Part shown: piece by piece, positions 25,789-36,777 of the stretch | How positions within the stretch are numbered: the stretch's first letter is position 1 | Layout of the letters: every line of letters begins with the position of its first letter | Program-made: the position numbers and the translations under genes | Source of the DNA: Betaproteobacteria bacterium | GTDB taxonomy: Bacteria; Pseudomonadota; Gammaproteobacteria; Burkholderiales; Burkholderiaceae_C | DNA: 64,000 bases | Direction of reading: 5' to 3' | NCBI GenBank assembly: GCA_009921265.1 | Contig: RFYV01000009.1 | Coordinates: forward strand, 1-64,000 | Notes under the pieces: model-generated | The model's input: the letters and a program-made list of their open reading frames with translations, nothing else | Told to the model about the DNA's origin: nothing | Databases searched by the model: none

Positions 25789-25806
25789 TTGTAACTCCAA
25801 AAAATT

Positions 25807-27027
25807 TTAGTGCGCAGCCCATTGAATGGTGCTGAGATCGACGCCGTCTTTAAACATTTCCCACAAGGGGCTGAGGTCTCTGAGCTTGGCAACATTTTGA
25901 CGAATGGTGCTGATGGCGTAATCGATTTCTTCTTCCGTGGTGAATCGACCCACCGTCATTCTCAAACTGCTGTGCGCCAATTCATCGGAACGACCCAATG
26001 CGCGCAACACATAACTGGGCTCCAAGCTGGCAGACGTGCAAGCAGAACCTGAAGAGACAGCGAGTCCTTTGATGCCCATAATTAGCGACTCGCCTTCAAC
26101 GTAATTGAAACTGATATTGAGATTGTGCGGAACGCGATGTTTCAAGTTGCCGTTAACGAATACTTGCTCCATATCAGTTAAACCATCGAGCAATCGTTTT
26201 TGTAGAGCTTTAGCTTTGGTCAAGTCTTGATCCATCTCTTCGCGTGCAATGCGAAATGCTTCGCCCATTCCAACGCATTGATGGGTAGGTAATGTGCCAC
26301 TGCGCATACCGCGCTCGTGTCCACCACCGTGCATTTGCGCTTCGAGTCGCACACGAGGTTTTCGTCTCACGTACAAAGCACCGATACCTTTAGGACCGTA
26401 TGTTTTGTGTGAAGCCAAACTCATGAGATCGACTGGCAATGTTTGCAAGTCAATAGGGAGTTTGCCCGTCGCTTGTGCGGCATCCACATGAAAAATAATG
26501 CCTTTTTCGCGACATAGTTTTCCGATGGCAGGAATATCTTGAATGACACCAATTTCGTTGTTGACAAACATGACGCTGATCAAAATCGTGTCGAGCCGAA
26601 TGGCCGATTGCAAACGATTGAGGTCAAGCATCCCGTCATCTTGAACATCAAGGTATGTGACTTCAAAACCTTGACGCTCCAACTCACGCATGGTGTCAAG
26701 AACCGCTTTGTGCTCTGTTTTAACCGTGATGAGGTGCTTGCCTTTTGATTGGTAAAAATGTGCCGCACCTTTAATGGCCAAGTTGTTGGATTCTGTGGCA
26801 CCCGATGTCCACACAATTTCGCGTGGATCAGCACCGATTAATTCGGCAACTTGAACACGTGCTTTTTCGACAGCGGCCTCAGCCTCCCAGCCCCATGCGT
26901 GACTGCGAGACGCGGGGTTGCCAAAATGCTCACGCAACCAAGGAATCATGGCATCTACAACGCGAGGATCAACAGGCGTTGTTGCTCCGTAATCCATGTA
27001 AATGGGGAAATGCGGTGTCATGTCCAT
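25807..27027 (-). CDS. iscS: Cysteine desulfurase IscS
   Basis: A 406-residue class V aminotransferase-fold enzyme. The PLP-binding Lys is in [12 protein letters not shown] and the active-site Cys that carries the persulfide is in [24 protein letters not shown] is also typical. It supplies sulfur to IscU and to tRNA thiolation. It lies 40 bases downstream of iscR. Confidence 0.97.
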   Translation of the reverse strand: MDMTPHFPIYMDYGATTPVDPRVVDAMIPWLREHFGNPASRSHAWGWEAEAAVEKARVQVAELIGADPREIVWTSGATESNNLAIKGAAHFYQSKGKHLITVKTEHKAVLDTMRELERQGFEVTYLDVQDDGMLDLNRLQSAIRLDTILISVMFVNNEIGVIQDIPAIGKLCREKGIIFHVDAAQATGKLPIDLQTLPVDLMSLASHKTYGPKGIGALYVRRKPRVRLEAQMHGGGHERGMRSGTLPTHQCVGMGEAFRIAREEMDQDLTKAKALQKRLLDGLTDMEQVFVNGNLKHRVPHNLNISFNYVEGESLIMGIKGLAVSSGSACTSASLEPSYVLRALGRSDELAHSSLRMTVGRFTTEEEIDYAISTIRQNVAKLRDLSPLWEMFKDGVDLSTIQWAAH

Positions 27028-27067
27028 ACGAGCTGCCTCAATTAATTAAAACGATACAAAAATGAAA

Positions 27068-27604
27068 TCAGCTTTTGGCTAGGATATTTCCTAAAGCAAA
27101 TACTGAATTGGGAGCATTGACAGAGATAGGCTTGACAACAGGCATGCTATAGATGGCACGTTTGAGGGGGGGTTTGTCTTCGATCAGGACACCTTTTGCG
27201 AGTTGATCATCAACCAACTTTTGCAAAGTAACCGAATCTAAAAACTCAACCATGCGTTGATTGAGCGAGGACCACAGTTCGTGGGTCATACAACGTCCTG
27301 ATTCACCCAAACAATTTTCTTTGCCAGCGCAATGTGTGGCATCAATCGGTTCGTCAACTGACAAAATAATGTCAGCAACTGTAATGGTAGATGATTTACG
27401 GCCCAGCGTATATCCGCCGCCAGGGCCGCGTGTGGATTCGACCAATTCGTGGCGACGCAATTTGCCAAATAATTGTTCTAAATAGGATAAGGAAATTTGT
27501 TGGCGTTGGCTGATCGCAGCTAACGTGACAGGTCCTGAGTTTTGGCGAAGAGCCAAATCAATCATGGCAGTAACAGCAAAACGACCTTTGGTTGTGAGAC
27601 GCAT
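27068..27604 (-). CDS. iscR: Fe-S cluster-sensing regulator IscR
   Basis: A 178-residue Rrf2-family regulator. The winged helix occupies the first 60 residues. The cluster ligands are Cys92, Cys98 and Cys105 with His108 (CAGKENCLGESGRCMTH); the last spacing is one residue longer than in E. coli IscR. With a [2Fe-2S] cluster it represses the isc operon. The start has a clear AAAGGAGC ribosome-binding site, and an IscR-type operator lies 20 bases upstream. Confidence 0.96.
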   Translation of the reverse strand: MRLTTKGRFAVTAMIDLALRQNSGPVTLAAISQRQQISLSYLEQLFGKLRRHELVESTRGPGGGYTLGRKSSTITVADIILSVDEPIDATHCAGKENCLGESGRCMTHELWSSLNQRMVEFLDSVTLQKLVDDQLAKGVLIEDKPPLKRAIYSMPVVKPISVNAPNSVFALGNILAKS

Positions 27605-27623
27605 GAGAAGCTCCTTTGGGGCT

Positions 27624-27647
27624 TAGTCGACTAGATCAGTCAACTAT
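27624..27647 (-). promoter_or_regulatory. IscR type 1 operator upstream of iscR
   Basis: On the minus strand two half-sites, ATAGTTGACT and TAGTCGACTA, flank a four-base GATC spacer. This fits the known type 1 IscR consensus closely. It is 20 bases upstream of the iscR start, in the position expected for autorepression of the isc operon. The match is by eye; binding is inferred. Confidence 0.82.
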
Positions 27648-27748
27648 AACATATAGCCGAACGATTTGCTCGGGTATTGAATCATATCGCGTTGTCCATG
27701 ACAATTTTAAGACAAGGGAGTTATTTATTTTAATAATAAAAAAGTACT

Positions 27749-29830
27749 CTATGGTGCGATATTGTCCTTGCCAGGTGCGCCAAAAATCATTTCGCGCAAT
27801 TTGACCAGTTGATCGCGCACACGCGCCGCATTTTCAAATTCCAAGTTTTTGGCGTGTTCCATCATTTGTTTTTCTAAGCGTTTGATTTCTTTTGCCACTT
27901 CTTTTTCAGACATGTCTTCAATGCGCGCTTGTTCAACCGCAGTTTGCTGCGCCAGACGATCGCTTTTCTCGCTGTAAACGCCATCGATTAAATCTCTAAC
28001 TTGTTTAAAGACACCGCGTGGTGTGATGCCTTGTTCTAAATTGTGAGCGATTTGTTTGTTGCGACGACGCTCGGTTTCACCAATCGCACGCGACATCGAA
28101 TCGGTGATACGATCAGCGTACAAAATAGCGCGACCTTCTAAATTACGAGCGGCACGTCCAATGGTTTGAATCAAACTTCTTTCAGAGCGCAAAAAGCCTT
28201 CTTTGTCGGCGTCTAAGATGGCAACCAAAGACACTTCGGGTAAATCTAAGCCCTCGCGTAACAAATTAATACCCACCAAAACATCAAAAGCACCCAAGCG
28301 CAAATCGCGAATAATTTCAACGCGTTCAACTGTATCAATATCGCTATGCAAATAACGAACCTTGACGCCGTTGTCGCTTAAATAATCGGTGAGTTGTTCT
28401 GCCATTCGTTTGGTGAGGGTGGTGATTAATACGCGTTCGTTTTTCGGGCCACGAATGCGAATTTCTTGCAACACATCATCAACTTGATGTATTGCAGGAC
28501 GAACTTCAACCATGGGGTCAACCAAGCCAGTGGGTCTCACCAGTTGTTCAATAATTTTTCCAGAATGTTTTTTTTCATAATCCGAAGGTGTTGCAGAGAC
28601 AAACACCAACTGCCGCATTCGACGCTCTAATTCCTCTAATTTGAGTGGGCGGTTATCCAATGCACTGGGCAATCGAAAGCCATATTCAACCAAGGTTGTT
28701 TTACGAGATCTGTCACCGTTGTACATGCCAGAAAATTGACCCATAAGCACATGACTCTCGTCTAAAAACATTAACGCGTCTTTGGGTAAGTAATCGGTCA
28801 GAGTGCTGGGCGGTTCACCCACGGCAGCGCCTGATAAATGTCGGGTGTAATTTTCAATGCCTTTGCAGTGCCCGACTTCACTCAACATTTCTAAATCAAA
28901 ACGTGTGCGTTGTTCCAGTCGTTGCGCTTCAACCAATTTGCCCATACCCACCAATTCTTTGAGTCGATCGGCCAATTCAACTTTGATGGTTTCTACTGCA
29001 GCAAGCACTCGGTCTCTTGGGGTTACATAATGACTCGATGGATAAACAGTGAAGCGCGGAATTTTTTGACGAATTTTCCCCGTTAAGGGATCAAACAATT
29101 GCAAGCTATCGAGCTCATCGTCAAACAATTCGATACGCACCGCTAACTCACTGTGCTCAGCAGGAAAAACATCAATCGTATCTCCACGCACACGAAATTT
29201 ACCACGCCCAAAATCCATGTCGTTTCTCTCGTATTGCATGCGAACCAATTGCGCAATGATGTCGCGCTGACCAATTTTGTCACCAGCGCGCAATGTCATG
29301 ATCATCCGGTGATAACTCTCGGGCTCACCAATACCGTAGATGGCAGAAACAGTGGCCACAATGATCACGTCACGACGCTCTAACAAACTTTTTGTGCACG
29401 ACAATCGCATTTGTTCAATGTGCTCATTAATTGCGCTGTCTTTTTCAATAAATAAATCGCGGTGCGGAACATAAGCTTCGGGCTGGTAATAGTCGTAATA
29501 ACTAACAAAGTATTCAACCGCATTCTTTGGAAAAAATTCTCTGAATTCTGAATACAGTTGAGCTGCTAATGTTTTGTTGGGCGCATAAACAATGGCAGGC
29601 CGACCCATCTGTGCAATCACATTGGCCATGGTGAATGTTTTGCCAGATCCTGTCACGCCCAACAAGGTTTGAAACATTTCACCGTCGTGAAATCCTTCAA
29701 TCATTTCTTCTATGGCTTTAGGCTGATCGCCCGCAGGGAGATACGGTTGATACAACTCAAAGGGCGAGCCTGGATAGCTTACAAATTTTCCAGGTTCTTG
29801 AGTTTCGAAGGACTGTGCAGGTGCGTTCAT
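27749..29830 (-). CDS. uvrB: UvrABC excision nuclease subunit B
   Basis: The start was set at the ATG at 29830 ([16 protein letters not shown]); the frame remains open for 35 codons upstream, but that part does not look like UvrB. The 693-residue protein has Walker [11 protein letters not shown], the beta-hairpin region [12 protein letters not shown], helicase motifs such as [10 protein letters not shown], and a C-terminal UVR domain ([21 protein letters not shown] over two short segments). It damages-checks DNA in nucleotide excision repair with UvrA and UvrC. It is divergent from the aminotransferase gene. Confidence 0.96.
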   Translation of the reverse strand: MNAPAQSFETQEPGKFVSYPGSPFELYQPYLPAGDQPKAIEEMIEGFHDGEMFQTLLGVTGSGKTFTMANVIAQMGRPAIVYAPNKTLAAQLYSEFREFFPKNAVEYFVSYYDYYQPEAYVPHRDLFIEKDSAINEHIEQMRLSCTKSLLERRDVIIVATVSAIYGIGEPESYHRMIMTLRAGDKIGQRDIIAQLVRMQYERNDMDFGRGKFRVRGDTIDVFPAEHSELAVRIELFDDELDSLQLFDPLTGKIRQKIPRFTVYPSSHYVTPRDRVLAAVETIKVELADRLKELVGMGKLVEAQRLEQRTRFDLEMLSEVGHCKGIENYTRHLSGAAVGEPPSTLTDYLPKDALMFLDESHVLMGQFSGMYNGDRSRKTTLVEYGFRLPSALDNRPLKLEELERRMRQLVFVSATPSDYEKKHSGKIIEQLVRPTGLVDPMVEVRPAIHQVDDVLQEIRIRGPKNERVLITTLTKRMAEQLTDYLSDNGVKVRYLHSDIDTVERVEIIRDLRLGAFDVLVGINLLREGLDLPEVSLVAILDADKEGFLRSERSLIQTIGRAARNLEGRAILYADRITDSMSRAIGETERRRNKQIAHNLEQGITPRGVFKQVRDLIDGVYSEKSDRLAQQTAVEQARIEDMSEKEVAKEIKRLEKQMMEHAKNLEFENAARVRDQLVKLREMIFGAPGKDNIAP

Positions 29831-29947
29831 GTTCGAGAAATAGTTTTGGCTGTCACAACCGTTAGAATATAGGGTAATCGCGTAGCCTAACTCAGTCTGC
29901 GCTGTTTTTTTGATCTTTTTTGTTTTGAATCCCATAAAGGACTGAAG

Positions 29948-31144
29948 ATGTCATTGTTTACCGTTGTCGAAATGGCTCCACGTGACCCTATTTTGGGGTT
30001 GAATGAACAGTTTTCGACCGATACCCATGCCCATAAAGTCAATTTAGGTGTTGGCGTTTATTTTGACGACAAAGGAAAACTGCCATTGTTGCTATGCGTA
30101 CAAATGGCTGAAAAAACAATGATGGATAAGCCCACGGCTCGTGGCTATTTACCGATCGATGGCATCGCAGCTTATGACACCGCCGTCAAGGGATTGGTTT
30201 TTGGCGCGCAATCTGAGCCCGTTCAGTCAGGCCGTGTTGCTACTGTGCAAGCTCTTGGTGGGACAGGCGGACTCAAACTCGGTGCAGACTTTCTTAAAAA
30301 ATTATTACCCCAAGCCAAGGTGCTCATTAGCGATCCGAGTTGGGAAAACCATCGCGCGCTTTTTACTTCAGCGGGTTTTATTGTTGAAAGCTATGCTTAT
30401 TACGATGCCGTCCAACGTGGCGTTAATTTTGACGGCATGCTTGCGAGCCTCAAAGCAGCACCTGCTGAAACAATCGTTGTGTTGCATGCTTGCTGCCACA
30501 ACCCGACGGGCTACGACATCACACCAGCGCAATGGGATCGCGTGATTGAAGTGGTGAAGTCCCAAAACCTCACACCATTTTTAGATATGGCGTATCAAGG
30601 ATTTGGCCATGGCATTGCGCAAGACGGCGCTGTGGTGGGCAAGTTTGTTGCTGCTGGACTCAACCCCCTTGTTTCTACATCGTTTTCAAAGAGTTTTAGT
30701 TTATACGGTGAACGTGTCGGTGCCTTATCGGTTTTGTGTCAAAGCAAAGAAGAAGCCGATCGTGTGTTGTCGCAACTCAAAATTGTGATTCGTACCAATT
30801 ACTCCAATCCACCCACACACGGTGGTGCTGTTGTTGCCGCAGTTTTAACCAATTCCGAATTGCGCGCGATATGGGAAAAAGAATTGGGTGAAATGCGTGA
30901 CCGAATCAAAGTCATGCGTCAAAAATTAGTAGAAGGTCTGAAAGCTGCAGGCATTCAACAAAACATGGACTTCATCACCGATCAGATCGGCATGTTCAGC
31001 TATTCTGGCCTCACCAAAGACCAAATGGTTCGTTTGCGCTCGGAGTTTGGTGTTTATGGTACTGACACGGGGCGTATGTGTGTTGCAGCACTGAACAGCA
31101 AAAACATCGCGCACGTGTGTCAATCGATTGCCAAAGTGATTTAA
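29948..31144 (+). CDS. Aromatic/aspartate aminotransferase (class I, TyrB/AspC type)
   Basis: A 398-residue PLP enzyme of the gamma-subgroup of class I aminotransferases. The Lys that binds PLP is in [16 protein letters not shown] and the C-terminal Arg region fits the family ([13 protein letters not shown]). It interconverts aspartate or aromatic amino acids with their 2-oxoacids; sequence alone does not separate AspC from TyrB. In this lineage the gene is commonly divergent from uvrB. It converges with the dioxygenase gene, overlapping by four bases. Confidence 0.93.
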   Translation: MSLFTVVEMAPRDPILGLNEQFSTDTHAHKVNLGVGVYFDDKGKLPLLLCVQMAEKTMMDKPTARGYLPIDGIAAYDTAVKGLVFGAQSEPVQSGRVATVQALGGTGGLKLGADFLKKLLPQAKVLISDPSWENHRALFTSAGFIVESYAYYDAVQRGVNFDGMLASLKAAPAETIVVLHACCHNPTGYDITPAQWDRVIEVVKSQNLTPFLDMAYQGFGHGIAQDGAVVGKFVAAGLNPLVSTSFSKSFSLYGERVGALSVLCQSKEEADRVLSQLKIVIRTNYSNPPTHGGAVVAAVLTNSELRAIWEKELGEMRDRIKVMRQKLVEGLKAAGIQQNMDFITDQIGMFSYSGLTKDQMVRLRSEFGVYGTDTGRMCVAALNSKNIAHVCQSIAKVI

Positions 31145-32004
31145 TGCAGTTTTGAATCCCAAATAATGGATCGCATGGCAACAGACGCCAATTGAAATCT
31201 ATCATTAAAAAATTCAATTTCATCACGTGTGCGAGATGCACCCGCTGCATATAAAAGCGGCAAAAAATGATCGTGCCCAGGATGCGCTTGTCTTGCAAGC
31301 GGGTATTTTAAAAAATCAGCCAATGCCGAATGATCGCGCTTTGTGATTTGCTCAGCAACCCAATGGTCAAATGCAACAGTCCACTCGTAAGCTTGATCGT
31401 CTTTTGCGTTGCGTTGCATGGCTGATAAATTGTGTACCGTATTGCCACTGCCCAAAATCAATACACCTTGTTCTCTTAAAAAATCGAGTTGTGCACCCAT
31501 CGCTAAATGTTCCCTGGGATGGCGGCTGTAATCCATGCTGAGTTGAATCACAGGAATATCTGCATTGGGAAACATAGGCTTGAGCACTGACCATGTGCCG
31601 TGATCAAAGCCCCATTCATGTTCATCTACATGAGCTTTTTGTTGATCATTCGGTTGAATCATTTGTTCTGCAATTTGAGTGGCCAAATCTGGCGCACCAG
31701 GCGCTGGATATTGTTGTGCAAAAAGTTCAGGCGGAAACCCACCAAAGTCGTGAATGGTGGGAGGGTTTTGCATACCCGTAAGAGCCCAGCCCTCGGTGAG
31801 CCAATGCGCAGAAATACAAACGATCAACTGTGGTTTAGGCCAACGTTTGCCCTGCCCAAATTGATGGCCCAGCGTTTGCCAATAGCGACTGTAGGTATTA
31901 TCTTCGATCGCATTCATCGGGCTTCCATGCCCGACAAAAATGACGGGCATTGGGCGGGTGAAGTGCAAGCCTTTGAGTTGAATCGGCTCGTTTTTTTGAT
32001 TCAT
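31141..32004 (-). CDS. LigB-family class III extradiol dioxygenase (YgiD/DODA type)
   Basis: A 287-residue protein of the LigB-like 4,5-DOPA-dioxygenase family. The N-terminal PVIFVGHGSPMNAI carries a metal-ligand His and further ligands are expected in EHEWGFDHGTWSVL and in GSGNTVHNL. The family opens catecholic rings using a single Fe(II) or Zn. The physiological substrate of the bacterial members is uncertain. It is divergent from phaZ across about 140 bases. Confidence 0.9.
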   Translation of the reverse strand: MNQKNEPIQLKGLHFTRPMPVIFVGHGSPMNAIEDNTYSRYWQTLGHQFGQGKRWPKPQLIVCISAHWLTEGWALTGMQNPPTIHDFGGFPPELFAQQYPAPGAPDLATQIAEQMIQPNDQQKAHVDEHEWGFDHGTWSVLKPMFPNADIPVIQLSMDYSRHPREHLAMGAQLDFLREQGVLILGSGNTVHNLSAMQRNAKDDQAYEWTVAFDHWVAEQITKRDHSALADFLKYPLARQAHPGHDHFLPLLYAAGASRTRDEIEFFNDRFQLASVAMRSIIWDSKLH

Positions 32005-32142
32005 CGAGGTCTCCAGTAACCAATTAGTTAATAATCTACAACAAAAATCTTGGTTTTCAGATGCTAGATTGGAGTGCGCTCTCCAATTTACAAGAGATAA
32101 TTGCTTTATATTGATTAATCAAACTCAATTGACTCAATCCAA

Positions 32143-33549
32143 ATGCTCTATCAAATCTACGAAACTCAACGCTCTTTAATGGAGCCATTCGCGGATTTCG
32201 CCCTTGCGGCATCCAAAATGTTGAGTAATCCGCTCTCTCCCGTATCTCAATACCCGATGTCGCATCGAATGTCGGCGACGTACGATTTGATGTACCGACT
32301 GGGCAAAGACTACGAAAAACCACAATTTGGAATTCAATCGGTTCCTGTTGGCAATGTCGATGTTGCGGTTCACGAGCGCATCGAAATTAACAAACCCTTT
32401 TGTGATCTGATTCGATTCAAAAGATTTTCAGATGACACATCCACACTCACTCAACTCAAAAAACAACCTGTTGTTTTGATTGTTGCGCCTTTATCGGGTC
32501 ATTACGCCACCTTGTTGCGCGATACCGTTCGCACCATGCTTCAATCGCACAAGGTTTACATCACCGATTGGAAAAATGCACGCCTTGTTCCCATGTCTGA
32601 TGGTGAGTTTCATCTCGACGACTACGTCAATTACATTCAAGAATTTATTCGTCACATTCAAAATGCCTATGGCAACTGCCATGTGATGAGCGTGTGTCAA
32701 CCCACAGTACCTGTTTTAGCTGCAGTTTCTTTGATGGCCACACGAGGTGAAGACATTCCTTTGTCAATGACGATGATGGGCGGCCCGATCGATGCCAGTA
32801 AATCGCCCACAGCGGTGAACAATTTGGCGATGAACAAAAGCCTCAGTTGGTTTGAGAACAATGTGATTTATCGCGTGCCACAAAATTTTGCAGGTGCAGG
32901 TCGACGCGTTTATCCAGGATTTTTGCAGCACTCGGGTTTCGTTGCCATGAATCCTGATCGTCACCTCAAGAGTCATTACGATTACTTCAAAGATTTAGTC
33001 AAGGGCGACAATTCCAACGCCGATTCACACCGACAGTTTTATGACGAGTACAACGCGGTTCTTGATATGGACGCTGACTATTATTTAGAAACTATTCAAA
33101 CCGTTTTTCAAGAATTTAAATTGATGAATGGAAATTGGCAAGTGATGTCTGTTGATGGCAAAAAAGAACTCGTTAGACCCCAAGACATCAAGGGAGTCGG
33201 CTTGCTTACTATTGAAGGCGAGTTAGACGATATTTCGGGCTCTGGACAAACCAAAGCTGCACATACCTTGTGCAATTCGATTCCATCCAAATTACAAATG
33301 CATTTTGAGGTTAAAGGTGCGGGTCATTACGGTATTTTTAGCGGTCGTCGTTGGCGTGAACAAGTCTATCCATTGGTAACGCAATTTATTTTGGATAACG
33401 ACACCCAACAAAAAAGCAAATCCAAATTAAAGCGCGAGCCCAGTTTGCTTGCTGAAGATTTTGAATTTGGCGAAGATCAACCCATGGCCAAGAAAAAAAT
33501 CACTCGCGCAAAAGCGCCAGCAAAAAAAGCATCGCGTAAAACGCGTTAA
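32143..33549 (+). CDS. phaZ: Intracellular polyhydroxybutyrate depolymerase with Lys/Ala-rich tail
   Basis: A 468-residue intracellular PHB depolymerase. The catalytic nucleophile is Cys185 in VMSVCQPTVPVL, as in the Cupriavidus PhaZa1 type. A conserved C-terminal His region reads GAGHYGIFSGRRWRE. After about residue 420 the protein carries a charged low-complexity tail ending in KKITRAKAPAKKASRKTR, resembling histone H1-like or PhaF/PhaM-type nucleic-acid-binding tails. The enzyme releases 3-hydroxybutyrate from storage granules. The stop overlaps the start of the next gene as TAATG. No phaC is in the window. Confidence 0.93.
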   Translation: MLYQIYETQRSLMEPFADFALAASKMLSNPLSPVSQYPMSHRMSATYDLMYRLGKDYEKPQFGIQSVPVGNVDVAVHERIEINKPFCDLIRFKRFSDDTSTLTQLKKQPVVLIVAPLSGHYATLLRDTVRTMLQSHKVYITDWKNARLVPMSDGEFHLDDYVNYIQEFIRHIQNAYGNCHVMSVCQPTVPVLAAVSLMATRGEDIPLSMTMMGGPIDASKSPTAVNNLAMNKSLSWFENNVIYRVPQNFAGAGRRVYPGFLQHSGFVAMNPDRHLKSHYDYFKDLVKGDNSNADSHRQFYDEYNAVLDMDADYYLETIQTVFQEFKLMNGNWQVMSVDGKKELVRPQDIKGVGLLTIEGELDDISGSGQTKAAHTLCNSIPSKLQMHFEVKGAGHYGIFSGRRWREQVYPLVTQFILDNDTQQKSKSKLKREPSLLAEDFEFGEDQPMAKKKITRAKAPAKKASRKTR

Positions 33550-34223
33550 TGGGTCCAGTGAGTCTGACGCAAGCCATTCTCGATTTGTTGCCACAAACAC
33601 AATGCACCCGTTGTGGCTATCCCGATTGCGCCTCTTATGCCAAGGCCATCGCCCAAGAACAAGTTCCTATCAATCAATGCCCTCCAGGGGGCCTAGAAGG
33701 CATTGAGCGGCTCGCACAACTCACGGTGCAAGCTGTTCAAGCACTCAACCCAATCAACGGCACAGAGAGTTCTCGAAGTATTGTTTGGATCGATGAAAAC
33801 TGGTGCATAGGTTGCACCCTGTGTTTAGACGCCTGTCCCACTGATGCAATCGTTGGAACGCACAAACGCATGCACACCGTGATTGAGCCTTATTGCACAG
33901 GATGTGAATTGTGTTTGCCCGTATGTCCCGTTGACTGCATGCATTTAGAAAACGTAACGGGTGACAAAACAGGTTGGCAAGCGTGGAGCGATGAGCAAGC
34001 CCTCATGGCGCGCACGCGCTACGAATCACGTCAGATTCGCAAAGCACAAGAAGAAATAGCGCACGCCAAACGCAACGAACTCAAAGCTCGCGCCAAATTA
34101 GAAGATTTAGACGGTATGACGCGAATGAATCCCTTTGCCGACCAGGACCAAGAAAGATCAAGAAAAAAAGCCATCATTGAAGCTGCAATAGCACGTGCTC
34201 AAACCAAGCAATTGAAAGATTAA
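33549..34223 (+). CDS. RnfB-like electron transport protein with two [4Fe-4S] clusters
   Basis: A 224-residue protein. The N-terminal Fe-S domain has the C-x2-C-x4-C...C pattern (TQCTRCGYPDC, then INQCPPGG). Two ferredoxin motifs follow, CIGCTLCLDACP and CTGCELCLPVCP. The C-terminal 70 residues are a charged helix rich in Lys, Glu and Arg. It lacks the hydrophobic N-terminal anchor of true RnfB and there are no other rnf genes beside it, so it is a soluble relative; such orphan genes are common in Burkholderiales. It is coupled to phaZ by a one-base overlap. Confidence 0.9.
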   Translation: MGPVSLTQAILDLLPQTQCTRCGYPDCASYAKAIAQEQVPINQCPPGGLEGIERLAQLTVQAVQALNPINGTESSRSIVWIDENWCIGCTLCLDACPTDAIVGTHKRMHTVIEPYCTGCELCLPVCPVDCMHLENVTGDKTGWQAWSDEQALMARTRYESRQIRKAQEEIAHAKRNELKARAKLEDLDGMTRMNPFADQDQERSRKKAIIEAAIARAQTKQLKD

Positions 34224-34225
34224 TG

Positions 34226-34720
34226 TTACGTGAAGGTTTGCGAGGCACGAGCCAATGTAGCAAAGGCTTGGATCACATCTGAGGGGGCTTGCACTAATTC
34301 AATTAAAACGCCCTCGCCGCTAATGGGCAATTCATCGTTACCCTTGGGGTGGATGAAGCAAATATCAAAGCCTGCAGCGCCTTTACGGATACCGCCTGGT
34401 GCAAATCGCAGGCCTTGAGCAGATAACCATTCAACTGCCTTGGGTAAATCATCAATCCACAATCCCACATGGTTGAGTGGCGTGGTGTGCACCGCAGGTT
34501 TTTTGTCAATGTCCATGGGTTGCATCAAATCGACTTCGACTTTGAATGGACCTGTGCCTATGGCGCAAATGTCTTCATCAACGTTTTCACGCTCGCTTTG
34601 AAAGGTGCCCGTTACTTCGAGACCCAGCAAATCAACCCATATTTTTTTTAGACGTTGTTTATCTGTTGAGCCAATGGCAATTTGTTGAATGCCTAGTACT
34701 TGAAAAGGACGTTGACTCAT
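34226..34720 (-). CDS. VOC-family protein linked to the methylmalonyl-CoA pathway
   Basis: A 164-residue VOC protein in the position where methylmalonyl-CoA epimerase would be expected. The family modules begin at [17 protein letters not shown] and [18 protein letters not shown]. Of the four metal ligands of known epimerases, the second-module His (LNHVG) and final Glu (VLIELVQ) are present, but the first His is Gln (IQQIAIG). It overlaps pccA by four bases. It may be a divergent epimerase or a different lactoylglutathione-lyase-like enzyme. Confidence 0.85.
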   Translation of the reverse strand: MSQRPFQVLGIQQIAIGSTDKQRLKKIWVDLLGLEVTGTFQSERENVDEDICAIGTGPFKVEVDLMQPMDIDKKPAVHTTPLNHVGLWIDDLPKAVEWLSAQGLRFAPGGIRKGAAGFDICFIHPKGNDELPISGEGVLIELVQAPSDVIQAFATLARASQTFT

Positions 34721-36765
34721 TCAAACTCCACGATCAATTGATCCACGGTTAAAGATTCACCTTGAATTGCGACTACTTTTTTAACCACGCCGTCTTGCGA
34801 AGCAAATAAAACGTTTTCCATCTTCATGGCTTCAATGACGGCCACGCGTTCACCCGTCTGAACTTTTTGTCCGATCTGCACAGCTACGTTTACCAACAAA
34901 CCTGGCATGGGTGACAAAACAAATTTGCTTAAATCGGGCGGCGCTTTGAATGGCATGAGTTTGTGTAATTCGGCCATTCGGGGTGACATGACCAATACTT
35001 CGATACGCGTACCATTGTGTTGAACTTGAAGTGCTAATGGATTTTTATACGAGCCGCGCTCGATCTGTGCAACAAAAGCTTGCCCATTGACCGTTCCTTC
35101 AATGCAAATATCGTTCAGACGTGATCGGCTCTCGATGGCGTAATTTTTGCCATTGACTTGGATTATTGCAGGCGCATGAACGCCGCCAGCGTCGTCTACT
35201 GCAACTTGTGTATGCAGGTTTTTTCCATCTGCTTTTAAAGTAATGACGGTGTAGTTTTGCCCAACCTTCACGTCATATCCAGGCAGTTGACCGCTCAAGC
35301 CTGCAGTGCGTTCACGCGATTTGCGTCGCACAAAGGCCGCCAATGCAATTAAAAAATCAGAATCGTTGTGCGGTACGTCTTCGGCATGAAAGCCTTTGCC
35401 GTAATTTTCTGCAATAAAACCTGTATTGAAATTTCCTGAAACAAAATCGGGATGCGCGAGCAATGCCGATTGAAAAGGAATGTTGGAGCTAATGCCACGA
35501 ATCACAAACGCATTGAGCGCTTCACGCATTTTGGCAATCGCTTCATTTCTGTCTCGACCATGCACGATGAGCTTGGCAATCATCGAGTCGTAATACATGG
35601 GGATCTCACCGCCCTCTTTGACGCCCGTATCCACGCGAACACCCATGAGTGCATCGGTATTGGATTGATGCATGCTTTGCTCGGGTGGATGAAAACGCAC
35701 CAATCGACCTGTTGAAGGTAAAAAATTTCTGAATGGATCTTCTGCATTGATGCGACATTCCATGGCCCATCCATCACGCTTGACGTCTTGTTGGGTGATG
35801 GGTAATTTTTCACCAGCGGCGACACGAATCATCAACTCAACTAAATCTAATCCCGTGAGGCATTCGGTCACGGGATGCTCCACTTGAAGTCGAGTATTCA
35901 TTTCAAGGAAATAAAAACTTTGATCTTTGCCCACCACAAACTCAACCGTGCCAGCGCTTTGGTATTGAACCGCTTTGGCCAGTGCAACGGCTTGCTCACC
36001 CATAGCAATTCGGGTTTCGTCACTAATAAAGGGTGACGGGGCTTCTTCAATCACTTTTTGATGGCGACGTTGAATAGAGCACTCGCGTTCATTTAAATAA
36101 ATGATATTGCCTTGACTGTCACCTATGACTTGAATTTCAATGTGACGCGGTTCTACTATATATTTTTCGATGAACACACGGTCGTCACCAAAACTGTTGC
36201 GTGCTTCATTGGTGCAAGAAGTGAAACCTTCTAACGCTTCCTTGTCGTTGTGAGCCACGCGCAAACCTTTGCCGCCACCACCAGCGCTGGCTTTGATCAT
36301 CACAGGGTAGCCAATGCCTTTTGCAATCTCAACTGCTTTGTGTGCAGATTCAATGGCTTCGTTGTAACCAGGTATGGTATTGACCTTAGCCGCATTGGCT
36401 AATTTTTTGGATGCGATTTTGTCGCCCATCGCTGCAATCGAATGGTGTTTGGGTCCAATAAAAACAATGTCCTCTTCTTCGCAGCGTTTAGCAAACTGTT
36501 CGTTCTCGCTTAAAAATCCATAACCGGGATGCACGGCTTGCGCACCTGTTGCTTTGCAAGCGGCAATGATTTTGTCGGCCACCAAATACGATTCACGTGA
36601 AGGCGCAGGGCCAATTAAGACCGACTGGTCGGCCAATTCCACATGACGTGCATCTTTATCGGCTTCTGAATAAACAGCCACGGTTTGAATGCCCATTTTT
36701 TTGGCTGTTGCAATCACACGGCAGGCAATTTCACCGCGATTGGCAATTAAAATTTTTGTAAACAT
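34717..36765 (-). CDS. pccA: Propionyl-CoA carboxylase alpha subunit (biotin carboxylase and carrier)
   Basis: A 682-residue protein. The biotin carboxylase half begins [14 protein letters not shown] and has the ATP-grasp glycine loop ASAGGGGKG. The C-terminal biotinyl domain carries EAMKMENVL, with the biotinylated Lys. Architecture matches PccA rather than acetyl-CoA carboxylase AccC, which lacks the fused biotin domain. It starts about 12 bases after pccB. Confidence 0.94.
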   Translation of the reverse strand: MFTKILIANRGEIACRVIATAKKMGIQTVAVYSEADKDARHVELADQSVLIGPAPSRESYLVADKIIAACKATGAQAVHPGYGFLSENEQFAKRCEEEDIVFIGPKHHSIAAMGDKIASKKLANAAKVNTIPGYNEAIESAHKAVEIAKGIGYPVMIKASAGGGGKGLRVAHNDKEALEGFTSCTNEARNSFGDDRVFIEKYIVEPRHIEIQVIGDSQGNIIYLNERECSIQRRHQKVIEEAPSPFISDETRIAMGEQAVALAKAVQYQSAGTVEFVVGKDQSFYFLEMNTRLQVEHPVTECLTGLDLVELMIRVAAGEKLPITQQDVKRDGWAMECRINAEDPFRNFLPSTGRLVRFHPPEQSMHQSNTDALMGVRVDTGVKEGGEIPMYYDSMIAKLIVHGRDRNEAIAKMREALNAFVIRGISSNIPFQSALLAHPDFVSGNFNTGFIAENYGKGFHAEDVPHNDSDFLIALAAFVRRKSRERTAGLSGQLPGYDVKVGQNYTVITLKADGKNLHTQVAVDDAGGVHAPAIIQVNGKNYAIESRSRLNDICIEGTVNGQAFVAQIERGSYKNPLALQVQHNGTRIEVLVMSPRMAELHKLMPFKAPPDLSKFVLSPMPGLLVNVAVQIGQKVQTGERVAVIEAMKMENVLFASQDGVVKKVVAIQGESLTVDQLIVEFE

Positions 36766-36777
36766 AAAGGTGAGTCC

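Noticed and set aside
29831-29935. N-terminal extension of UvrB
   Set aside because: The 35 upstream codons do not resemble UvrB, and the usual N-terminus starts at the ATG at 29830. The stretch more likely holds promoters for uvrB and the divergent aminotransferase gene.
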